64,000 nt of DNA from Mycoplasma zalophi (GTDB lineage Bacteria; Bacillota_I; Bacilli_A; Mycoplasmatales; Metamycoplasmataceae), in NCBI RefSeq assembly GCF_025486335.1, contig NZ_JAOOPZ010000002.1:1-64000 (forward strand). Reading direction: 5' to 3'. The translations under genes were made by a program, and so were the position numbers. Below, in pieces: positions 9,134 to 19,335 of the stretch. Every line of letters begins with the position of its first letter. Within the stretch, counting starts at the first letter, position 1. Under the pieces are notes generated by a model. It worked only from the letters and a program-made list of their open reading frames with translations. It was not told the origin of the DNA and did not search any database.

Positions 9134-10510
9134 ATGTTAAATAAAGATAAAAATATTCAAGAAATAATCAATCATTTAAAGGTTTCAGGGTTTGTTTATC
9201 AAGACTCTGAAATTTATGGTGGAGTAATTAATACATGAGATTATGGTCCGCTTGCCACAAATATGTTAAATGCTTTAAAAAATCAATGAATTCAAAGCTT
9301 TATTTTTGAAGAAGAAAACAATTATCAAATCGATTCAAAAATTATTATGAATCCAATGGTTTGAAAAGCCAGTGGACATTTAGAAAATTTCAGTGATTTT
9401 TTAATAGAAAATAAAGTTAATCAAAAAAGATACCGTGCAGATCATATTTTAAAAGATCTTTTCAAAGATTTAGATGTCGAAAAAATGACTCATGATCAAA
9501 TGGAACAAAAAATTAAAAATGAAGTTTTAGAATATGATGGAGTTAAATGTGATTGAACAGAAATTAGACCATTTAATTTAATGTTCAAAACACAAGCGGG
9601 AGCAATAGATAATACTGCAAGCACAACATTTTTAAGACCAGAAACAGCACAAGGTATTTTTGTTAACTTTAAAAATGTTTTAAGAACTATGAGGCCTAAA
9701 TTACCTTTTGGAATAGGACAAATAGGAAAAAGTTTCCGTAATGAAATAACTCCAAGAGATTTTATTTTTAGAACAAGAGAATTTGAACAAATGGAATTAG
9801 AATTTTTCTGTTTTGAAAATCAAGATGAACATTTTTATAACTATTATATTCAAAAATGTTATGACTTCTGTTTAAAAAATGGATTAAAACAAGATTCAAT
9901 TAGAGTTAGAGCACATGAAAAAGAAGAATTAAGTCATTATTCAAAAGGAACAAGTGATATTGAGTTTTTATTTCCGTTTGGATGAGGAGAATTAATGGGG
10001 ATAGCAAATCGTGGTAATTATGATTTAAGTCAACATATTAAATTCTCAAACGAAAATCTATATTACTTGACTGATGAAGGTGAAAAAATTGTTCCTTATG
10101 TAATTGAACCTTCAATGGGTCTTGATCGTTTATTATTTGCTATTTTAGTTGATGCTTATGAAGTAGAAACATTAGAGAATAATGAATTGAGAACAGTTTT
10201 AAAAACAAAATATAAAGTAAGCCCTTATCAAGTTTGTGTTATGCCACTTGTTAAAAAACTTACAGATGAAAGTAAAAAAATATTTAAAAATTTAAAATCA
10301 AAAGGTATTCGTGTTTCATATGAAGAATCAGGTTCTATTGGAAAACGTTATAGAAGACAAGATGCAATTGGAACATATTTTTCAATTACATTTGATTATG
10401 ATTCACTAGAAGATAATAAAGTAACAATCAGACATAGAGATACAATGCAACAAGAAAGAATTAGTATAGATGACATTGAAAAATATTTAGAAAGTTATAA
10501 TGACAGATAA
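9134..10510 (+). CDS. glyS: Glycyl-tRNA synthetase (single-chain, class II)
   Basis: Charges tRNA-Gly. 458 aa, the homodimeric eukaryote/archaea-like form common in Mollicutes, not the two-subunit GlyQ/GlyS. N-terminal [13 protein letters not shown], motif 2 [20 protein letters not shown], motif 3 [14 protein letters not shown], and a C-terminal anticodon-binding domain ([17 protein letters not shown], then [11 protein letters not shown]). Several Trp are TGA, for example NTWDYGPLA. The stop overlaps the dnaG start by 11 nt, so primase synthesis is coupled. Confidence 0.95.
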
Positions 10511-12293
10511 TAACCAAAATATTTGAAAAAGTGTATTAAACCAAATAAATATAGTTGATATTATCTCTGAATATTGTAATTTAACTAAATCAGGAAAAAA
10601 TTACAAAACAAATTGTCCATTCCACAATGAAAAAACCTCGTCTTTTATTGTTAGTCCTGAAAAACAAATATTTACCTGTTTCGGTTGTCATAAAACAGGA
10701 AACGCAATTAAGTTTTTAGAGTATAGATTAAATCTAACACCTATTGAAGTTTTAAAAAAAATCGCTTCTAAAATTAATTTTGATATTTCAAAGTTAAATA
10801 GATTTTCAACAAATACAACACAAGAACAAACAGAACTTTTTGAAGCAACAGAAGCTGCAAATAATTTATTTCAATATGAATTTCATAAATTTAAAAATCA
10901 AAATAATAATTTAAAAGACGTTATTTTAAAAAGAAAAATTACTGATGAAATCCAAAATCACTTTAAATTGGGGTTTAGTTCAAGTGAAATAAATTCTTTT
11001 CAATATTTACAAGATAAAGGATTTGACGAAACAACTTTATCAAAAATTTCAATTTCAAGTTCAAATAATAAAAATATTAATTTTTTTAATAATAGGTTGA
11101 TATTTCCCATCTATGATTCAAAACTAAATTGTGTTGGTTTTAGCGCAAGAACAGTTGATGGTGATGATGTTAAATATTTAAATACTTCTGAAAATGAAAT
11201 ATTTAAAAAAAATTCTTTATTTTTTAATTGAAATAATGTAAAAGAAAATATAGCAATTGATAGGGATGTTTACTTAGTCGAAGGACAATTTGATGTTGTT
11301 GCTCTTTATCGCGTTGGTATCAATAATGCTTTAGCAGTTATGGGAACAACATTAACAGAAAATCATTTGTCTTTATTAAAAAAATGTACGATAAATTTAT
11401 TTTTTGATGGTGATTTACCTGGTAAGAATGCAACAATAAAAAATTTAAAAATAATATTAAATAATTTAAAAAAATATGAATTAAATGTAAAAATAGTCAA
11501 AAATGATACAAAAAATGATCCAGATGAAATTTATTTTTTATCACAAGATGGTTCAATGTTAAAGGAAACAATTACAAAAAAAATAGGTTATTTAGATTAT
11601 ATTTATAATTTGATTTTTGAAAACCCAAATTATGGTAAATCATTAGAACAAAAGCAACTATTATTGGGAGAATTTAATGAATTCTGAAAGATTTTAGGTC
11701 AATACGACCAGGAAATTTTAAAACAAAAAGCAATTTTACAAAACAAATTAGACAGTGATTATTTCAAAAATCTTCAATTATTTTTAATACAAAATTATCA
11801 TAACAATATGTATGTAGTTAATACAAAAAATAATTTACATATTCAGCGAAAAAGAAATTTTGGAAAAGTTATGGTGAAAAAAGATACACCACGAGCAGAT
11901 TTTTATAAACTAGCAAGTTATGTAGCTGTGCAGATATTAAATAATATTACTTATTGGTATAACTTTCGTGAAGTTATTAGAAGTTCAAATAGTAAATGAA
12001 AGAAAATGATTTTAGATTTTGATGATACTAAAATTAATAAAAAGTCGCGAATAACAACATTAAAACAAACTAAAACAACAACTGATAAATTTACTAAAGA
12101 TTTAAAAGATTTTATTAAATTACTAGATCCTAATGAAGTAATAGAAGAAAATTATTTAAAAGATAATTTATTTAAATTTAAAGATTTTTATAGCAATTTT
12201 CATAACGATTTAGATGAAAACAATGAGCAGATTAATGATGAACAAACATCATTTGATCAGCTTATGAAAATAATAGAAAAAACTCAAGAATAA
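10500..12293 (+). CDS. dnaG: DNA primase
   Basis: Makes RNA primers for the replication fork. 597 aa. The CHC2 zinc finger has CPFH at residues 39-42 and CFGC at 60-63. The catalytic core includes RLIFPIYD, GFSARTVDG, the Toprim block YLVEGQFDVVALYRVG and LFFDGDLPGKNA (acidic metal ligands). The C-terminal helicase-interaction region is divergent, as in mycoplasmas. Four or more TGA codons are Trp. It lies in the conserved order dnaG-rpoD (macromolecular synthesis operon, here with glyS in place of rpsU). Confidence 0.95.
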
Positions 12294-12305
12294 AAAGGAG
12301 CAAAA

Positions 12306-13802
12306 ATGAGTACAATAAAAGAAGATGAGCAAAAATCAGTTAAAGATTTAATAAAGGCATTTAAAAAATTATTAGCACAAAAACAAAAAACTGATAAAAG
12401 TAAAAAAACCCTAACACATGAAGATATCTATAAATTTTTAGATGACAATAAATTATTTTTAGACGCTGATGAAAGTGTGGAGATTTTTGATCTTTTAATT
12501 CAAGAAAATTTATTAGAAGATAATCTTTTAGAAGATGATGAAGAAGAAATAACAGAAAGTGATTTAGAGGATGCATTTCGTAAAGATTCTATAAAAAATA
12601 AATTAGAATTAGAAGACAGTGATGATTTAGATGATGAAGAACCTTCTGAATTTGAAGATTCTGATGACTTAGAAGATGATTCAGAACTTAATATTGATGA
12701 ATTCCACGATGATTCAACAGTAAAAAAAGATGAAGATGATGATTCATTAGATGCAGATTTTTATGATGATACTGAAAAATATGTTGAATTTGAAGAATCA
12801 AATGACGATTATGATGAAGATGATGATGTTGTTAATTTATTAAAAGATTATGATGAAGATGATGATTATTATGACAAAGATTCAATTGAAGATGATTCAC
12901 TTTCTAATAATCTTTCTGAAACAAATGATATTGTTAAATGATACATGCGTTGAATTGGTAAATATGGAAAATTATTAACACCAAAAGAAGAAAAAGATCT
13001 AGCTATAAAAATGGAAAAAGCACTTGAAGAAGGCAACGACAGAAAATACAAAAAAGCGCGTAGTACTTTAATTAATCGTAATTTACGTTTAGTAATTAAT
13101 AATGCTAAACGTTATAAAAATAGAGGATTAAGTTTTATTGACTTAATTAGTGAAGGTAATGCGGGAATTTTAAAAGCAGTTGATAAATATGATTATCATA
13201 AAGGATTTAAGTTTTCAACATATGCTACATGATGAATTCGTCAAGCTATTACTCGTGCAGTAGCAGATCAAGCAAGAACAATAAGAGTTCCAGTACATAT
13301 GGTTGAAACAATTAACAAAATTATTAAAATTGAGCGTGAATTACAACAAGAAAACGGAAATACACCAACAGATGAAGAAATTGCTATGCGTTATGGTGGC
13401 GATATGGATGCTGAAAAAGTAAGATATATTAGAAAAATAAATATCGACCCAATTTCTTTAGATAAATCAATAGGAAAAGAAGAAAATTCAAATTTTAGTG
13501 ATTTTGTAAAAGACGAAAGCGTGATTAATCCAGTTGATTTTTCTTCACAAGAGGAATTATCTGTAATTATTGATGACATGCTTGAAAATTATTTAGATGA
13601 AGAAGATAGAGTCTTAATAAGAAAACGTTTTGGTGTTGGCAAAGACGAAAACGGTATACCATATAGAGCATATACTTTAGATGAACTTGCTCGTGAAAAA
13701 GGAATTTCAAAAGAAAGAGTAAGACAAATTGAAACAAAAATCTTAAGAAAACTAAAACACCCTCAAAAACGCAAAAAACTAAAAGATTTCTTTACAAGTT
13801 AA
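12306..13802 (+). CDS. rpoD: Primary RNA polymerase sigma factor
   Basis: Sigma-70/SigA, 498 aa, strong AAGGAG before the ATG. Residues about 75-205 are an extremely acidic Asp/Glu-rich stretch with no similarity, replacing region 1. Region 2 is complete: [34 protein letters not shown] and [17 protein letters not shown] (both Trp are TGA). Region 3 follows with RTIRVPVHM. Region 4 has [19 protein letters not shown], the -35 reader. It is likely the only vegetative sigma factor; promoters in this window carry TATAAT -10 boxes that fit. Confidence 0.97.
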
Positions 13803-13803
13803 A

Positions 13804-14577
13804 ATGAGAACAAAACACTTAATTGATAATTTATCAAAAGATATTAATTTAAATCTTAAAGAACCTTGAGATCCTGTGGGATTTTCTATTCCGCTAGCAG
13901 GGAAAAAGAATTTAAAAAATGTTTTAGTTTGCCATGATGTAACTTCAAAAGTTATTCAAGAAGCAATAAAAAATGATTGTAATTTAATAATTTCTCATCA
14001 TCCCTTCATTTTTTATGAAAAAACAAAGGATTTTGAAATATATCCTTATAAAAAAAATCTATATAAAACATTAAAAGCACATAAAATTAATACTTATAGT
14101 TTTCATACTGCTTTCGATAAAAGTGATTTTTTTACAGTAAAAGGAATATTAAAACTTCTTAATTTAGATGATAAAGGTTTTAAACAAATAAATAGTGAAT
14201 TTTCACTGAAAATAAACTGAAATAAAACACCCTTAGAACTTATAAATTTATTAAAAAACAAGGCAAATGTAAAGAATATTCAAACAAATATTAAACAACA
14301 CGCTTTAGAAACAAAAATAAATAATTTTATACTTTTTCCAGGTTCTGGTTTTGTAGGTGATATAAATAAATTCAAAGGTGAAACTGATTTGATAATCACA
14401 AGTGATGCAAAATGAAGTGATTTTATAAATTATGATGAAATGAATATAAACGTTATTAATGTTTCTCATAATTTAGAAAAAGGTTTTATTTTCACAATGG
14501 TTGAATTGCTAAAAAAATATCTTGATGCAAATAAAATTTTTAGTATTTTCGAAGAAGACAAATTTTATAATATTTAA
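13804..14577 (+). CDS. Nif3-like dinuclear metal center protein
   Basis: 257 aa, YqfO/Nif3 family, forming metal-containing rings; often next to rpoD in Firmicutes and Mollicutes. Seen here: GFSIPLAGKKNLKNVLVCHD, IISHHPFIFYE (metal His pair) and a C-terminal VINVSHNLEKGF. The middle domain is short. Biochemical role is unsettled; a GTP cyclohydrolase-type activity has been proposed for relatives. It starts one base after the rpoD stop. Confidence 0.82.
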
Positions 14578-14586
14578 GGAGTAGTT

Positions 14587-15414
14587 ATGATTAAAATAGG
14601 GAGTCATATTTCATTTAAATCTCCTAATTATTTAGTTTCTGCAGTTGAAGAATCTATAAAAAACAATGCAAATTGTATGATGATTTATTTAGGTGCACCA
14701 CAAACATCAAAAAGAGTTGCAAAAGAATTATATAATTTATCTGAATATACTAAAAAATATCATGATGTAATAAAACCTGAAGACATTGTAGTTCATGCTC
14801 CATATATAGTAAATCCATCAAATCCTGAAAAATCTTTATTTGCTATTAATTTTTTAATTGAAGAGATTAACAGAATGAACTATATCGGAGCAAAATACTT
14901 AGTTTTACACTCGGGTGCATACACAAAATTTTCTTTACAAGAAAGCTTAGAAACTTTAATAAATTCTTTAAAACAAATAATTTCTTTAACGAAAGATGTT
15001 GTAATTTGTCTTGAAACAATGAGCGGGAAGGGTACTGAAATTTTTACTAATTTTAAAGATATGAAGTATATTTTAGAAACTTTAAATAGTGATAGAATAC
15101 AAATGTGTCTTGATACATGTCACATTTGAGATGCAGGTTATGACATAAAAAAATACGAAGATTTTAAACAAGAATTAAGAGATTTTGATTTATTAAAATA
15201 TATAAAAGTTATACATTTAAACGATTCATTAAATGATTTAAATTCACACAAAGACAGACATGCAAATATTAATCAAGGTTATATAGGGCTAAAAACATTA
15301 CAAAAATTTGTATTTGATAGTGATTTTGATAATGTTCCCATTATTTTAGAAACACCTATCCCTGAACAAGGTCCAATTTATGATATTGAGATTGCTATGT
15401 TATTAAAACAATAA
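14587..15414 (+). CDS. nfo: Endonuclease IV (AP endonuclease)
   Basis: Cuts DNA 5' of abasic sites in base excision repair. 275 aa, TIM-barrel with three zinc ions. Motifs: GSHISF, VVHAPYIVN, YLVLHSGAYTKF, CLETMSGKGTE, CLDTCHIWDAGYD (Trp is TGA), HLNDS and HKDRHANINQGYIG. All expected His, Asp and Glu ligands are seen. AAGGAG precedes the ATG; follows the nif3-like gene by 9 nt. Confidence 0.95.
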
Positions 15415-15485
15415 AATCAATTGAAAATATTTTTTTTAATTTATAATATAAAAGATATTTACTAAAAAAATTAACAGGAGGAAAT

Positions 15486-15638
15486 ATGCCAAGAGAAGGA
15501 TTAATTTTAAGATGTGAACAATGTAAAATGGAAAATTACATTACAAAGAAAAATAAAAAATTACACCCTGAAAAAATGGAAACTAAAAAATATTGCCATA
15601 AATGTAATGACCATACAAATCACAAAGAAAAAAAATAA
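15486..15638 (+). CDS. rpmG: 50S ribosomal protein L33
   Basis: 50 aa, preceded by AGGAGG. Carries the two CxxC pairs of zinc-ribbon L33: CEQCKMENY and [14 protein letters not shown]. The start [13 protein letters not shown] is typical. Likely co-transcribed with pepP, which begins 12 nt later. Confidence 0.93.
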   Translation: MPREGLILRCEQCKMENYITKKNKKLHPEKMETKKYCHKCNDHTNHKEKK

Positions 15639-15650
15639 TAAGGAAATAAA

Positions 15651-16691
15651 ATGTTAAAACAAGAATTATTAAAGTCTTTTGATGAATATAATGTTGATGT
15701 AATTATTTCAGAAGCCCCAGAAACAAGATTATGAATGGCTGAAGTTTCAACAACTGATGGATATTTAGTAATTGAAAAAGAAACAGCTTATATATTTGTT
15801 GATGGAAGATACATTGAATATGTAACAAAAAATGCTAAAAATGTTGAAGTTAAATTATTAAAAGCTAATTCACTTAGTGAATTTTTAAAAGAAAAAAATT
15901 ACAAAAAAGTAGGAATTGAAAAAGATTATTTAAAAGTTGAAACTTTAGAAACTTTTAAAAAAATATTACCAGAAGCAGAATTTATTTCTGTTGTAGGTCA
16001 ACAATTCCGTATTAAAAAAGATTTACGTGAAGCGTCAATTATTGAAGAAGCATGTAAGATTTCTTTAGATGCATTTAATGAAGTTAAAAAATATTTAAAA
16101 GTAGGAATGACCGAAAAAGAAGTTAGTCATAAATTAGGTTATTTGATGAGACTTTTTGGTGCAGAAAAAGAATCTTTTGATTCAATTGTAGCTTTTGGAG
16201 CTAATGCAGCTGAGCCTCACCACCACCCTACAAATACTCAATTAGCTGATGGAGATATTGTAAAAATTGACTTTGGAGCTGAGTATTTAGGGTGAGCAAG
16301 TGATATTACTAGAACATTTTTCTTTGGAACACCAAAAGATAAAAAATTAGTAGATATTTTAGAAATTGTAAAAGAAGCCCAACGCTTAGGACGTGAAGCT
16401 GTTAAACCAGGAATCACAACTACAGAAATTGATAAAATTTGTCGTGACTACATCGTTGAAAAAGGATATGGTGAATATTTCACTCACTCAACTGGACATG
16501 GAGTGGGGATTAATGTTCATGAATTACCATATGTAAATTCTGTAAAATCAACAGTTTTGGAACCAGGTATGGTAATAACTGTTGAACCTGGAATCTATAT
16601 CCCTGGTTTAGGCGGAGCAAGAATCGAAGATACAGTTTTAGTAACTGAAACTGGAGCTAAAGTTTTAAGTCGTCCTGAAGAAAATAATTAA
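15651..16691 (+). CDS. pepP: Xaa-Pro aminopeptidase (M24B)
   Basis: 346 aa metallopeptidase removing the N-terminal residue before proline, useful in a peptide-scavenging cell. N-terminal creatinase-like domain to about residue 125, then the pita-bread fold: KIDFGAEYLGWASDITRTF (two Asp ligands), STGHGVGINVHE (His), EPGIYIPG (Glu) and ARIEDTVLV (Glu). All five metal ligands are present. Trp in ETRLWMAEV is TGA, so the start is the ATG at 15651, not the later internal one. A terminator follows. Confidence 0.93.
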
Positions 16692-16712
16692 AGTGCTTAA
16701 AGCACTTTTTAT
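16690..16712 (+). terminator. Intrinsic terminator after pepP
   Basis: Stem AAGTGCT / AGCACTT then TTT; overlaps the pepP stop. Confidence 0.8.
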
Positions 16713-16763
16713 TTTGCAAAAAAATAACAACAAAAAACCCATTAAAAATGGTAAAATTTTCAT

Positions 16764-18029
16764 ATGAAATTTATTGACGAAGTAAAAATAACAGTAAAAG
16801 CAGGAAACGGTGGTAATGGTCTTATTAGTTTTAGGCGAGAAGCGCACGTTGAACGCGGTGGGCCAGACGGTGGAGATGGTGGAAAAGGTGGTGACATTTA
16901 TTTTGTTGGAGATAGCGGAATAAATACACTTTTAAATTTTCATTATAAAAATAAAATTACAGCACAAGATGGTGAAAATGGCAAAAGAAAAAATGCTTAT
17001 GGCGCAAATGGTCAAGACACTTACATAAAAGTTCCCTTAGGAACATTAGTATATAACTACGATAATTTAATTGCTGATATTGTTGATTCAAAACCATATT
17101 TAATTGCTAAAGGTGGTAGAGGTGGTAGAGGGAATGTTAAATTTAAGACTTCTCGTAATACTGCACCTAGATTATCAGAAAATGGTGAACTAGGTGAAAA
17201 TCTAGATATAAAATTAAGTTTAAAAGTTTTAGCGGATGTAGGTTTAATTGGAAAACCTAGTGCAGGTAAAAGTACATTATTATCACAAATTTCAAATGCT
17301 AAACCTAAAATTGCTGAATATGAATTTACAACATTAGTTCCACAATTAGGCCTTGTTAAATACTATGATGATAGTTTTGTTATTACTGACTTACCAGGTT
17401 TAATTAATGGAGCAAGTGAAGGAAAAGGATTAGGGATTCAATTTTTAAAACACATTGAAAGATGTAAAATATTATGTCACGTAATTGATTTTGGTTCTGA
17501 AGAAAAAAATCCTATTCAAGACTTTGAAGATATTAATAATGAATTAATTAAATATAATATAAAACTTGAAAATAGACCTCAAGTAATAATTGCTAATAAA
17601 TCTGATTTAAAAGCATTTGAAGATCATAAACAATTATTTAAAGAAAAATATCCTAATGTAAAATTAATTGATCATAGTTTAGAAACTTTAGAAAATACAT
17701 TAGAATTAATTAAAAAAGAAATTTATGAAACTTTAAAAGAAGCTGAAAATATTTTAATAAATGAAGTAAGTAAAAATGAAGTGACAATTACATTAGAAGA
17801 AGATGACTTTGAAATTATTAGAGTTTCTTTTGATACTTATGAAATAAAAGGTAAAAAGATTAAAGAATTATACAATCGTATTCCTTTAATAAGTTATGAT
17901 AACTTAATGCGTTTTAATAATAAATTAAAACACTTAGGAGTATGAGAAGAATTGTTAAAAAAAGGAATTGTAGCTGGTGATACAGTTCGTATAGAAAACT
18001 ACGAATTTACATGAGATAATGAAAATTAA
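16764..18029 (+). CDS. obg: GTPase Obg
   Basis: Ribosome-associated GTPase (CgtA), 421 aa. Gly-rich Obg domain first (AGNGGNGLISFRREAHVERG, GGDGGKGGDIYF, GGRGGRGNVKF), then the G domain: GLIGKPSAGKSTLLS, TTLVPQLG, DLPGLI, and G4 NKSD. A C-terminal OCT domain (about residues 330-421) is present, with the last Trp-containing part after TGA at 17943-17945 read as Trp. Stand-alone gene, just upstream of the tRNA operon, which has its own promoter. Confidence 0.96.
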
Positions 18030-18035
18030 TTTTTT

Positions 18036-18064
18036 TTGCAAAACTTAAAAAAATTGTGTATAAT
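18036..18064 (+). promoter_or_regulatory. Strong promoter of the tRNA operon
   Basis: TTGCAA (18036-18041), 17-nt spacer, TATAAT (18059-18064), 28 nt before the first tRNA. One of the best sigma-70 matches in the window. Confidence 0.8.
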
Positions 18065-18092
18065 TATAAAGCAACTTAAATAAATGAGAAGT

Positions 18093-18169
18093 GGAGAAGT
18101 AGCTCAGCTTGGTAGAGCACTTGACTTGGGCTCAAGCGGTCGCAGGTTCGAATCCTGTCTTCTTCACCA
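18093..18169 (+). tRNA. tRNA-Pro(UGG)
   Basis: Cloverleaf with acceptor GGAGAAG / CTTCTTC, anticodon loop CTTGGGC (UGG), T loop GGTTCGAATCC and encoded CCA. First gene of an eight-tRNA cluster. Confidence 0.95.
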
Positions 18170-18174
18170 TTTAT

Positions 18175-18251
18175 GGGGGGGTAGCTCACCTGGCCAGAGC
18201 GCCTGCCTTGCACGCAGGAGGTAGTGGGTTCGAGTCCCATCCTCTCCACCA
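18175..18251 (+). tRNA. tRNA-Ala(UGC)
   Basis: Acceptor of seven G pairing with CCTCTCC, anticodon stem CCTGC/GCAGG with loop CTTGCAC (UGC), encoded CCA. Confidence 0.95.
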
Positions 18252-18252
18252 T

Positions 18253-18329
18253 GGCTCTGTAGCTCAGTTGGTTAGAGCGTCCGGTTCATACCCGGAAGGT
18301 CAAGAGTTCGACTCTCTTCGGAGCCACCA
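18253..18329 (+). tRNA. tRNA-Met(CAU), elongator
   Basis: Acceptor GGCTCTG / CGGAGCC fully paired at position 1-72, anticodon stem TCCGG/CCGGA with loop TTCATAC (CAU), CCA encoded. Paired first base and loop form mark it as elongator Met rather than initiator or Ile2. Confidence 0.85.
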
Positions 18330-18343
18330 ATTAGAATAGATTA

Positions 18344-18420
18344 GGACCTATAGCTCAGTTGGTTAGAGCAACCGGCTCATAACCGGTCGGTCACAGGTTC
18401 GAGTCCTGTTGGGTCCACCA
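18344..18420 (+). tRNA. tRNA-Ile2 (CAU, lysidine type)
   Basis: Acceptor GGACCTA / TGGGTCC, anticodon stem ACCGG/CCGGT with loop CTCATAA (CAU). The GGACC acceptor and the ACCGG anticodon stem match the minor Ile tRNA of Mollicutes, whose C34 is changed to lysidine by TilS so that it reads AUA, a codon used heavily here. Assignment against a second Met tRNA is by identity elements. Confidence 0.8.
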
Positions 18421-18421
18421 T

Positions 18422-18512
18422 GGGCAATTACCCAAGAGGCTGAAGGGAGCAGTCTTGAAAACTGCCAGGGGCTTCACGGCCCGCGGGGGTTCAAATCCCT
18501 CATTGCCCGCCA
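18422..18512 (+). tRNA. tRNA-Ser(UGA)
   Basis: 91 nt with a long variable arm (AGGGGCTTCACGGCCC region). Acceptor GGGCAAT/ATTGCCC, anticodon loop CTTGAAA (UGA), CCA encoded. Confidence 0.93.
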
Positions 18513-18555
18513 TATATTTATAAAGTTATACCACTACTTTATAAATACCTAACAT

Positions 18556-18631
18556 AGCGGAGTGGAGCAGTCGGCAGCTCGTTGGGCTCATAACCCAAAG
18601 GTCACAGGTTCAAGTCCTGTCTCCGCAACCA
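18556..18631 (+). tRNA. Initiator tRNA-fMet(CAU)
   Basis: Begins with A opposite A72 (mismatched first pair, an initiator mark), GGAGCAG D arm, anticodon stem TTGGG/CCCAA with three G-C pairs next to loop CTCATAA, 3' end GCAACCA. 76 nt. Confidence 0.93.
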
Positions 18632-18634
18632 AAT

Positions 18635-18711
18635 GGTCCAGTGGTAAAGTGGTTTAATACGTCTCCCTGTCACGGAGAAGATCGCGGGTTCAATTCCCGT
18701 CTGGACCGCCA
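18635..18711 (+). tRNA. tRNA-Asp(GUC)
   Basis: Acceptor GGTCCAG/CTGGACC, anticodon stem TCTCC/GGAGA with loop CTGTCAC (GUC), discriminator G, CCA encoded. Confidence 0.93.
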
Positions 18712-18712
18712 T

Positions 18713-18788
18713 GGCTCTGTAGCTCAGTTGGTAGAGCAACGGACTGAAGCTCCGTGTGTCGCTGGTTCGATTCCTGCCGGAGCCACCA
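18713..18788 (+). tRNA. tRNA-Phe(GAA)
   Basis: Acceptor GGCTCTG/CGGAGCC, anticodon stem ACGGA/TCCGT with loop CTGAAGC (GAA), CCA encoded. Last tRNA of the cluster. Confidence 0.93.
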
Positions 18789-18802
18789 TATCAAGCTGAT
18801 CG

Positions 18803-18826
18803 ACCCCTATTGGGGTTTTTTATTTT
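18803..18826 (+). terminator. Terminator of the tRNA operon
   Basis: Stem ACCCC / GGGGT, TATT loop, six T, 15 nt after tRNA-Phe. Confidence 0.85.
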
Positions 18827-18938
18827 TTTATGTAAAAATAAGTCATTTTTGTCTTAATTTGACATTTTTTCCTAGTTTTTTCCTATTTTCGGGCCTAAAT
18901 GAACAAAAAAATCATTTTTTATTTTTATAATAAAAGCG

Positions 18939-18956
18939 GGGATTAGTTATAATCCC
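18939..18956 (+). promoter_or_regulatory. -10 box embedded in a palindrome before the 19-21 kb gene triad
   Basis: GGGATTA (18939-18945), loop GTTA, TAATCCC (18950-18956). The -10 TATAAT (18948-18953) lies inside the repeat, 32 nt before the ATG at 18985. A repressor-type operator is possible; no regulator is known. The rest of the 196-bp gap after the tRNA cluster is AT-rich and holds a short direct repeat of TTTTTTCCTA. Confidence 0.45.
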
Positions 18957-18984
18957 AATTGACTATTTTACGCTAGAGGTAAAT

Positions 18985-19335
18985 ATGAAAATATCGGAAA
19001 ATAGACTTATAGACAGTCTTACACAGACTTTATATTCAAGGATAATGGTATATAGACAACAATGTGCATTATCTAAAAAACTATTTCACCAAGAAATAAC
19101 AAATAATAAATTAAAAAGTCAAGATACAAAAGAAGAAAGTAAATTTAAAACATACCTTCCTATCATGGATTATTTCAATGAAGGTTTAACTTTTGAAGAA
19201 AGATTAATATTTTTTAACGAAATATGAAATGTTAATCCAAATAAAAAGTGATATGAAGAATATTTTTCAAAAACAACATATTATAAATATTTACACAGTG
19301 TATTAGATAGTTTGTGTATTTTTTTAAATGATTAA
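18985..19335 (+). CDS. Small conserved hypothetical protein (MG284-like position)
   Basis: 116 aa, helical and charged, no signal peptide or membrane segment; GAGG precedes the ATG. It ends in a Trp/Tyr-rich helix pair (two Trp by TGA, then YFSKTTYYKYLHSVLDSL). I do not recognise a domain. Size, order and company (116, 386 and about 165 aa genes in an overlapping operon) recall the uncharacterised set MG284-MG285-MG286 of M. genitalium; this is from memory of gene order and not a sequence match. The start of the next gene overlaps its end by 8 nt. Confidence 0.65.

Noticed and set aside
18109-18339. Protein-coding frame across the tRNA cluster
   Set aside because: It is translated tRNA sequence; cloverleaf genes with encoded CCA explain the region fully.
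18253-18420. Two extra initiator tRNAs (three CAU anticodons in the cluster)
   Set aside because: Acceptor pairing and loop sequence separate them into elongator Met, lysidine-type Ile2 and one initiator with the mismatched first pair.
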